Below are positions 59,087 through 64,000 of a DNA stretch of 64,000 bases, in pieces. A program made the translations under genes and the position numbers. The notes below the pieces were generated by a model that did not search any database, was not told the origin of the DNA, and saw only the letters and a list, made by a program, of their open reading frames with translations. Origin of the DNA: Streptomyces griseoruber (GTDB lineage Bacteria > Actinomycetota > Actinomycetes > Streptomycetales > Streptomycetaceae); the NCBI RefSeq assembly GCF_001514205.1, contig NZ_KQ948782.1, positions 1 through 64,000 of the forward strand, in the 5' to 3' direction. Position 1 is the first letter of the stretch; each line of letters starts with the position of its first letter.

Positions 59087-60238
59087 ATGTTGCGAGAGTC
59101 GGTCTTCCGGACGATGGACCTGCCGCCGCGCGACCGCTTCGACGCCTGGGCCCAACGCATGGGGAGCACCCACGCACCCATGCGGCTCAGCACCGACCGC
59201 ACCGAGGACTACCGCGGCCACCAGCGCGTGATCGAGCTGGGCGAGGTCGTCGTGTGGCCGGCGACCATGGACCCCCTCACGTTCCACCGCACGGCCAAAC
59301 TCGTCCGGCAGTCCGACCCCGAGACGTACCATCTGTCGCTGCTGCTGAAGGGCGAGGGCGCGGCCGTCTGGGACCGGCGCCAGGCCGTCTACCGGATCAA
59401 CGACTTCCACACCAACTCCTCGTCGCGGTCCTGGGACGTGACCACCGGCGCCGACCCCGTCACGATCGTCGGCGTGGAGATCCCGCGCACCCTGGTGGCC
59501 GTACCGGGGCACCGCGTCGACCGGATCCTGGGAGGTCTCATCTCGGGCCGCGAGGGCAGCGGCGCGCTGCTGGCCCAGTTCCTGCGCCAGTTGATCGGGG
59601 ACACCAAGCCCTACCGGCCCTCCGACGCCCCCCGGCTCGGCACGGTCGTCGCCGACCTGGTCACGGTCGCCTTCGCACACGCCGTGGACGCCGACCCGAG
59701 CCTGCCGCCGGAGACCCGCAGCCGCACCCTCGTCCTGCACATCAAGGACCACGTCCGCCGCCACCTGGCCGACCCGGACCTCACCCCCGCCCGGATCGCC
59801 GAGGCCCACCACATCTCCCGCAGCTATCTGTACCGCCTCTTCCAGGACGAAGGCGTCGGCATCGCCGCCTACATCCGCGACCAGCGCCTCGCCGGCGCCC
59901 ACCGCGACCTCGCCGACCCGGCCCTGCGCGCCCTGCCGATCCACGCCGTCGCCGCCCGCTGGGGCTTCCTCCGCGCCGCCGAGTTCACCCGCGCCTTCCG
60001 CACCGCCTACGGCCTCCCGCCCAGCGAAGTGCGCGAGCAGGCACTGACTTCGCGCGACGACGGGCGGGGTGCGGTGACGATGGCTCCGCAGGGTGGTGGG
60101 CGGGGGGCTGCCGAGGCGGTGACGGCGCGCCGCGATGGCCGGGACGCGGTGGTGACTTCGCGCGGCGGCGGGAGCGGGGCGGGCGGGGGTCCGAGCCGGC
60201 GGCCTCGCGCGGCGGTGAGCGAGAGGGGGGTGTGGTGA
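59087..60238 (+). CDS. AraC-family regulator with repeat-derived C-tail
   Basis: A 383-residue regulator. The N-terminal effector domain (VIELGEVVVWPATMDPLTFH) belongs to the AraC-binding-like type. Two HTHs follow: LTPARIAEAHHISRSYLYRL and ALPIHAVAARWGFLRAAEFT, then RAFRTAYGLPPSEVRE, the normal end of AraC proteins. After that come about 65 Gly/Arg/Ser-rich residues read from tandem-repeat DNA (SRGGGSGAGGGPSRRPRAAV). The stop codon lies in the second repeat. The first 320 residues are the functional protein; the tail probably arose by repeat expansion into the gene end. Confidence 0.85.
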   Translation: MLRESVFRTMDLPPRDRFDAWAQRMGSTHAPMRLSTDRTEDYRGHQRVIELGEVVVWPATMDPLTFHRTAKLVRQSDPETYHLSLLLKGEGAAVWDRRQAVYRINDFHTNSSSRSWDVTTGADPVTIVGVEIPRTLVAVPGHRVDRILGGLISGREGSGALLAQFLRQLIGDTKPYRPSDAPRLGTVVADLVTVAFAHAVDADPSLPPETRSRTLVLHIKDHVRRHLADPDLTPARIAEAHHISRSYLYRLFQDEGVGIAAYIRDQRLAGAHRDLADPALRALPIHAVAARWGFLRAAEFTRAFRTAYGLPPSEVREQALTSRDDGRGAVTMAPQGGGRGAAEAVTARRDGRDAVVTSRGGGSGAGGGPSRRPRAAVSERGVW

Positions 60239-60336
60239 CTTCGCGCGGCGGCGGGAGCGGTGCGGGCGGGGGTCCGAGCCGGCGGCCTCGCGCGGCGGTG
60301 AGTGAGAGGGAGGTGTGACTTCGCACGGCGGCGCTC
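60045..60336 (+). repeat. 80-83-bp tandem repeats
   Basis: A unit starting TGACTTCGCGCGGCGGC and ending near GAGAGGGRGGTGTG occurs at 60153-60235 (83 bases) and 60236-60315 (80 bases). A partial third copy begins at 60316 and a degenerate first copy at 60045. The first copies lie inside the AraC gene and the rest beyond it. Confidence 0.85.
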
Positions 60337-60360
60337 CGGGGGAGGGGCACCGAACTCCCT

Positions 60361-60495
60361 CGGCGGTGGGCCGGAATGTGGGCGCGCCGCACTGTCATGT
60401 CGGCGGACGGGATGTGGGTGCGCCGCATTCTCATGGCGGCGGACGGGTTGTGGGTGCGCCGCATTCTCACGGCGGCGGGCCGGATGTGGACGCGG
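60361..60495 (+). repeat. 36-bp tandem repeats
   Basis: Units starting CGGCGG begin at 60361 (40 bases, diverged), 60401, 60437 and 60473 (partial). Each full 36-base unit contains GTGGGTGCGCCGCATTCTCA. No gene is assigned; either strand stays open across it, so it could be coding, but there is no supporting start. Confidence 0.8.
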
Positions 60496-60590
60496 TGCCA
60501 ACGAGCCGTGGACCGTCTGCCAACGACATACCGCCCGCACCTGTCGCATGCTGGTGATCAACCGCGGCACCGATACCCGCGGGGCCGGTG

Positions 60591-60625
60591 GCCGGGCCAG
60601 GACTGCGGGGGAGTCCTGGCCCGGC
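60591..60625. terminator. GC hairpin
   Basis: A 14-bp perfect stem (60591-60604 / 60612-60625) with loop GCGGGGG, after the repeat region and before the MFS gene. Confidence 0.6.
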
Positions 60626-60759
60626 ACCGCCGTGTCCCCCGGATGATCGAGTGGTGACGGTCTGGGCGGGGGCGTACGGTCGAACGGTGGATCCGGCCCT
60701 GGACACCACCGTCCACGGTCACCTTCCTCGGGCCCGCTCCGGGCGGGCGACACGACGTC

Positions 60760-62313
60760 ATGACCAGCGCTCCGCAGCCGACCCCCGCGACCGAGACCAC
60801 CGCCCCGCAGAACGGCGGTGGCGGAAACGCGATGGCGCTGCTGGTCATCGCCTCGTGCCAGTTGATGGTGGTCCTCGACATCACCATCGTGAACATCGCG
60901 CTCCCCGACATCCAGCGCGCCCTGGACTTCTCCACCACCAGCCTGTCGTGGGTCGTCAACGCCTACACGCTGACCTTCGGCGGGCTGCTGCTGCTCGGTG
61001 GCCGGGCGGGGGACATCCTCGGCAGACGGCGCGTGTTCATCGTCGGCGTGCTGCTGTTCGTCCTCGCGTCCCTGCTCGGCGGCCTCGCCCAGAACGAGGC
61101 CCAACTCCTGTCCGCGCGCGCCTTGCAGGGCGTCGGCGGAGCCATCGCCTCCCCCACCTCCCTCGCCCTGATCAGCACCACCTTCCGCGAGGGACCCGAA
61201 CGCAACCGGGCCTTCGGCGTGTTCGCTGCGGTCTCGGCGGGCGGCGGCGCGATCGGCCTGCTCGCCGGCGGCATCCTCGTCGAGTACCTGAACTGGCGGT
61301 GGGTGCTGTTCGTCAACGTCCCCATCGGCCTGCTCATCGCACTCGCCACCCCCCGCTACATCAAGGAGTCCGAGCGCCACCCGGGCCGCTTCGACCTCGC
61401 GGGCGCCTTCACCTCCACCGTCGGCATGGTGCTGCTGGTCTACGGCTTCATCCGGGCCGGGCAGGACGGCTGGCGCGACTCCCTCACGCTCGCCTCGTTC
61501 GGCGCGGCCGTCGTCGTCCTGGCCGTGTTCATCCTGATCGAGCGGCGCTCCCGGCAGCCGATCACCCCGCTGCACATGTTCGCCGACCGCAACCGGGCGG
61601 GCACCTACGGCATCATGCTCTGTCTGGCCGCCGCGATCTTCGGCATGTTCTTCTTCCTGACACTCTTCGTCCAGAACGTGCTCGGCTTCAGCCCGCTCGC
61701 CGCAGGCTTCGCGTTCCTGCCGGTCAGCGCGGTCATCGCGGTCGGCGCCGGACTCGCCTCACGGTTCCTGCCGACCTACGGTCCCAAGCCCTTCATGGTC
61801 GTCGGCGCGATCCTCGCCGCGGCCGGTCTGAGCTGGCTGACGCTCACGGACGTCGACTCCACCTACGCGGGCAGCATCCTCGGCCCCATGCTCGTCTTCA
61901 GCCTCGGCATGGGCATGGAGTTCGTGTCGCTGACCCTGATGGCCCTCTCCAACGTCCCCACGCCCGAGACGGGCGCGGCCTCCGGTCTCCTCAACGCGAC
62001 CCAGCAGGTGGGCGGTTCACTCGGCCTGTCCATCCTGGTCACCATGTACGGCACGGCCAGCCGCAACGAGGCGAACGACCAGATCCCCGCCTTCCTCGCC
62101 CAGGCCACCCCCGCCGAACGCCTGCGCTTCCAACGCACCGGCCAACTCCCCGCCCCCTGGTCCGACCACGTCCTCACCGCCGGCGTCTCGGCCGCCTTCA
62201 TCATGGCCGCCATCTTCACCGCCCTCGCCGCCCTGATCGCCGTCGTGGTCATCCAGGTACGCCCCTCGGACCTGGAACGCCTCCAGGGCGGCGCGGGACC
62301 ACCCGGGGTCTGA
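60760..62313 (+). CDS. MFS exporter, DHA2 (EmrB/QacA) family
   Basis: A 517-residue drug:proton antiporter with 14 predicted helices. Motif D1 is VVLDITIVNIALPDIQRAL, motif A LLLLGGRAGDILGRRRVF, motif B VGGAIASPTSLALI. Motif C is seen as GGGAIGLLAGGIL in helix 5. The long second half includes PETGAASGLLNATQQVGGSL, typical of DHA2. No regulator is adjacent in the same operon; the AraC protein upstream lies beyond the repeats. ATG 60760 has a weak ribosome site. It probably exports toxic compounds. Confidence 0.93.
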   Translation: MTSAPQPTPATETTAPQNGGGGNAMALLVIASCQLMVVLDITIVNIALPDIQRALDFSTTSLSWVVNAYTLTFGGLLLLGGRAGDILGRRRVFIVGVLLFVLASLLGGLAQNEAQLLSARALQGVGGAIASPTSLALISTTFREGPERNRAFGVFAAVSAGGGAIGLLAGGILVEYLNWRWVLFVNVPIGLLIALATPRYIKESERHPGRFDLAGAFTSTVGMVLLVYGFIRAGQDGWRDSLTLASFGAAVVVLAVFILIERRSRQPITPLHMFADRNRAGTYGIMLCLAAAIFGMFFFLTLFVQNVLGFSPLAAGFAFLPVSAVIAVGAGLASRFLPTYGPKPFMVVGAILAAAGLSWLTLTDVDSTYAGSILGPMLVFSLGMGMEFVSLTLMALSNVPTPETGAASGLLNATQQVGGSLGLSILVTMYGTASRNEANDQIPAFLAQATPAERLRFQRTGQLPAPWSDHVLTAGVSAAFIMAAIFTALAALIAVVVIQVRPSDLERLQGGAGPPGV

Positions 62314-62420
62314 TCGGCTCGCCCTGCGCAGGGCGGATCAGGCCGGAAGCGGGCGTCACCTGCGTCGACTTGATCACCTTCCGCGAGAGCATCGGCGACG
62401 TCACAGAGCCGGTGGGCCGG

Positions 62421-62993
62421 TCATCGGCTCGAACGGCGGTGGCCCGTCCTCACCCTGGTGGCCGTCGGACGGGTCCGGCGGTAGACGGTGCCGCCGGGTG
62501 CGAACCAGCCCGCCTTCTTCCGTACCGCGCGGCTCGGGTCGTCGGCGTGGGACGCCCTCAAGGCGGCGACGGCGCGTGCATCGGAGTGGGCGAACTTGCC
62601 GACCAACTCGGCGGCCCGGGCCCGGACCTGCGGGTCGGGGTCCGAGGCCAGATGGCGGAGGGCGGGTTCGAGCACCTGGTCGGGGCCCGGAGCGCAGGTG
62701 TCGCCCTTGCATCGGTCACAGGCCAGGGCATGGAACGCGGCGATCCTGACGCGAGCGTCGGGATCGTCCGCCATGGCGACGAGTTCGCCCATCGACGCGG
62801 TGTCGACCAGGTGGTCGAGAAGGCGGCAGCAGCCCTCACGGACGGCCGGATCCGCGTCCCGCAGTCCGGCGCGGATCGCGCCCACCGCGCTCTCCCCGCG
62901 TCGCAGCAGCTCGCGGTACGCCGCGACCGTGCGCTGGGGGTCACCCAGGCACGAGACGAGGGCTTCGTCGTCGGTCCTCACGAATCCGAGCAT
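62421..62993 (-). CDS. HEAT-repeat (PBS-lyase-like) protein
   Basis: A 190-residue protein of alpha-helical HEAT repeats. Repeat-like helices include AVGAIRAGLRDADPAVREGC, DDPDARVRIAAFHAL and LASDPDPQVRARAAELVGKF, each with the DPDxxVRxxA signature. Two cysteines (CDRCKGDTC) may bind metal. The last 25 residues are Arg-rich. HEAT proteins act as scaffolds, so the partner is unknown. ATG 62993 is chosen; GGGAG lies only one base upstream, so the true start may be elsewhere. Confidence 0.75.
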   Translation of the reverse strand: MLGFVRTDDEALVSCLGDPQRTVAAYRELLRRGESAVGAIRAGLRDADPAVREGCCRLLDHLVDTASMGELVAMADDPDARVRIAAFHALACDRCKGDTCAPGPDQVLEPALRHLASDPDPQVRARAAELVGKFAHSDARAVAALRASHADDPSRAVRKKAGWFAPGGTVYRRTRPTATRVRTGHRRSSR

Positions 62994-63060
62994 GCTCCCA
63001 GTCTCGACTCGTGCGGCGAATCCCGGCAAAGGGATTTCCCTTCCATGATTCCTTCGCGGG

Positions 63061-63798
63061 TCATCGGCCCTCGTCCCGGCGGCGCAGCACCACACGTCCC
63101 CCCTCCACCGCCGCCACCATCGCGAAGCCGTGCACATCCGCCTCCAGGCACAGGGCCGTGTCCCGCGGGTGGATCCCGCGATAGCCGCGCCGGACCCCGT
63201 CGGCGAGTTCGGCCGCGGCGGCGGAGGTGGCCGCGCGGTGCAGATACGGCGCCGGGTCCGCCGTACGTCCGGCGCTCAGGTCGGCGATGTACCGGGCGCA
63301 GGCGAGGTCCTCCTCGGCGCGCCCGTCATCGCCGGTGATCATGTACGTCACCTGCCGGGGCCGTGCCGCCCGCAGCGCGCCGGCGGTCGCCGCGGCCACG
63401 GTGAAGCCGGCGCACAGCAGCAGCGGTGCGTCGCGGGCGGTGAGGGCGCCGGCGGTGCCGTGGGCCGTCTTCTGTACGAGGGTGCGCCCCGTCAGGTCGA
63501 GACGGCGCACGAGGGCGGGGGAGTTGACGGTGTCGAAGCCCGGCGCGGGCGGTCCGTCCTTGAGCGTGAGCCAGTCCGCGTGAAGGGACTTGAGGGCGCG
63601 GGCCTCCTCCAGCGACTCGGCGAGGACGATCCGTTCCGCGCCGCGCGCGAACGCCCAGGCGGCCGTGGTGAAGGCCCGCAGCACGTCGATCACGACGACC
63701 GCGTGGGAGGCCTCGGACGGCTCGGTGATGCCGGTGCCGTCCAGGACGCCGTTCCCCCCGCCGTCCCATTCGGCCGTCCCGATGAAACGTCGCTCCAT
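63061..63798 (-). CDS. 2-phosphosulfolactate phosphatase-like (ComB)
   Basis: A 245-residue ComB-family protein. VVVIDVLRAFTTAAWAFARG is the family start (the Asp and Arg line the Mg site). GFDTVNSPALVRRLDLTGRT, LVQKTAHGTAGALTARDA and PLLLCAGFTVAAATAGAL are conserved. The archaeal enzyme acts in coenzyme M synthesis; actinobacterial members have an unknown role, perhaps on another phospho-hydroxy acid. The start at 63798 (MERRFIGTAEWDGG) agrees with homologues; upstream frame extension is poor. Confidence 0.85.
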   Translation of the reverse strand: MERRFIGTAEWDGGGNGVLDGTGITEPSEASHAVVVIDVLRAFTTAAWAFARGAERIVLAESLEEARALKSLHADWLTLKDGPPAPGFDTVNSPALVRRLDLTGRTLVQKTAHGTAGALTARDAPLLLCAGFTVAAATAGALRAARPRQVTYMITGDDGRAEEDLACARYIADLSAGRTADPAPYLHRAATSAAAAELADGVRRGYRGIHPRDTALCLEADVHGFAMVAAVEGGRVVLRRRDEGR

Positions 63799-63899
63799 CA
63801 CGGCATCATGACCGATCCGGCACACCAACGAGGCGCGGACGCACACCTCTTGACCTCGTGTGAGGGCGCGGCATAACGTTCCGGCGTTTTGAGAAGGCG

Positions 63900-63915
63900 A
63901 TTGAAACGATTCAAT
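63900..63915. promoter_or_regulatory. LacI-type operator
   Basis: ATTGAAACGATTCAAT is a 16-bp near-perfect palindrome with central CG (one mismatched pair), 32 bases before GTG 63947. LacI-family regulators use such sites before carbohydrate genes. Confidence 0.6.
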
Positions 63916-63946
63916 CACTCGTGGTCATCACCCTGGGGAGCGTCCT

Positions 63947-64000
63947 GTGCCGGAGAGCGTCTCGTCGCGCGGCCCGTCCCGCCGTACCGTCCTGGCCGCC
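63947..64000 (+). CDS. Tat-exported protein, N-terminal fragment
   Basis: Only 18 codons are visible: VPESVSSRGPSRRTVLAA. SRRTVLAA is a twin-arginine signal motif, so the product should be a secreted, often cofactor- or carbohydrate-active protein. GGGGAG lies 6 bases before the GTG. The LacI-type operator just upstream suggests induction by a sugar. The gene runs off the right edge. Confidence 0.65.
   Translation, partial: MPESVSSRGPSRRTVLAA

Noticed and set aside
60361..60495. CRISPR array
   Set aside because: The 36-bp units are directly adjacent without unique spacers, and no cas gene is present; it is a minisatellite.

Overview
The window is typical Streptomyces chromosome. GC is very high with strong third-position GC bias, GTG and TTG starts are common, secreted proteins often carry Tat-type or long Sec signals, several starts look leaderless, and genes are densely packed with many ATGA/GTGA overlaps. 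It also carries Streptomyces-type features: a conservon, DUF5133, ANTAR and SigB-type regulators, and GlgE. I see no prophage, insertion sequence, CRISPR array, tRNA or rRNA. No conventional biosynthetic cluster is visible.

Layout. (1) 1-3.9 kb: alpha-glucan metabolism, with the N-terminus of GlgE leaving the left edge, a DUF5133 protein, and a degenerate HATPase-like gene coupled by GTGA to glgX. (2) 3.9-8.3 kb: a VOC protein, an ANTAR regulator, a SigB/F/G-type sigma factor, and a MarR-ABC exporter operon with its own operator. (3) 8.5-15.3 kb: a second-type hemC, an NLP (necrosis-inducing-like) secreted protein, an ATP-dependent DNA ligase, an orphan histidine kinase beside the relic of a lost kinase/regulator pair, and a zinc alcohol dehydrogenase. 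(4) 15.6-19.6 kb: the oddest stretch. Two paralogous MarR genes share an operator motif; one carries a long X-Pro-Y tail made of 63-bp tandem repeats. Between and after them lie an orphan response regulator, a P450 N-terminal relic and an AraC relic. (5) 19.7-29.4 kb: DoxX plus peroxiredoxin, a PAS/GAF/PP2C/HATPase phosphatase, redox enzymes, a metallophosphoesterase and an MHYT sensor.

(6) 29.7-38 kb: secreted hydrolases (M4 protease, GH64 beta-1,3-glucanase, S8 protease) with a dienelactone hydrolase. (7) 38-42 kb: a YrdC/Sua5 protein, TetR, MarR with a transporter relic, and a PucR-type regulator with two HTH modules. (8) 42-47.3 kb: a complete conservon, cvnA-B-C-D followed by a degenerate CYP157-like and a normal CYP154-like P450, all coupled by 4-29 nt overlaps. 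It has TTA codons in cvnA (codon 4) and cvnD. (9) 47.5-51.7 kb: a DUF3500 lipoprotein, ArsR, a stand-alone roadblock protein, a flavodoxin-like protein and a small secreted protein. (10) 52-59 kb: a second M4 protease with a P-domain, a TTA-containing membrane protein, GH46 chitosanase, a MOSC protein and a secretory lipase. (11) 59-64 kb: an AraC regulator whose 3' end runs into minisatellite DNA, an MFS exporter, a HEAT-repeat protein, a ComB-like phosphatase, and the start of a Tat-exported protein behind a LacI-type operator.

Together the window encodes glycogen/maltosyl-glucan handling, a battery of secreted enzymes able to attack protein, beta-1,3-glucan, chitosan and lipid, and much regulation. 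Product names come from motif recognition by eye; no database search was run.
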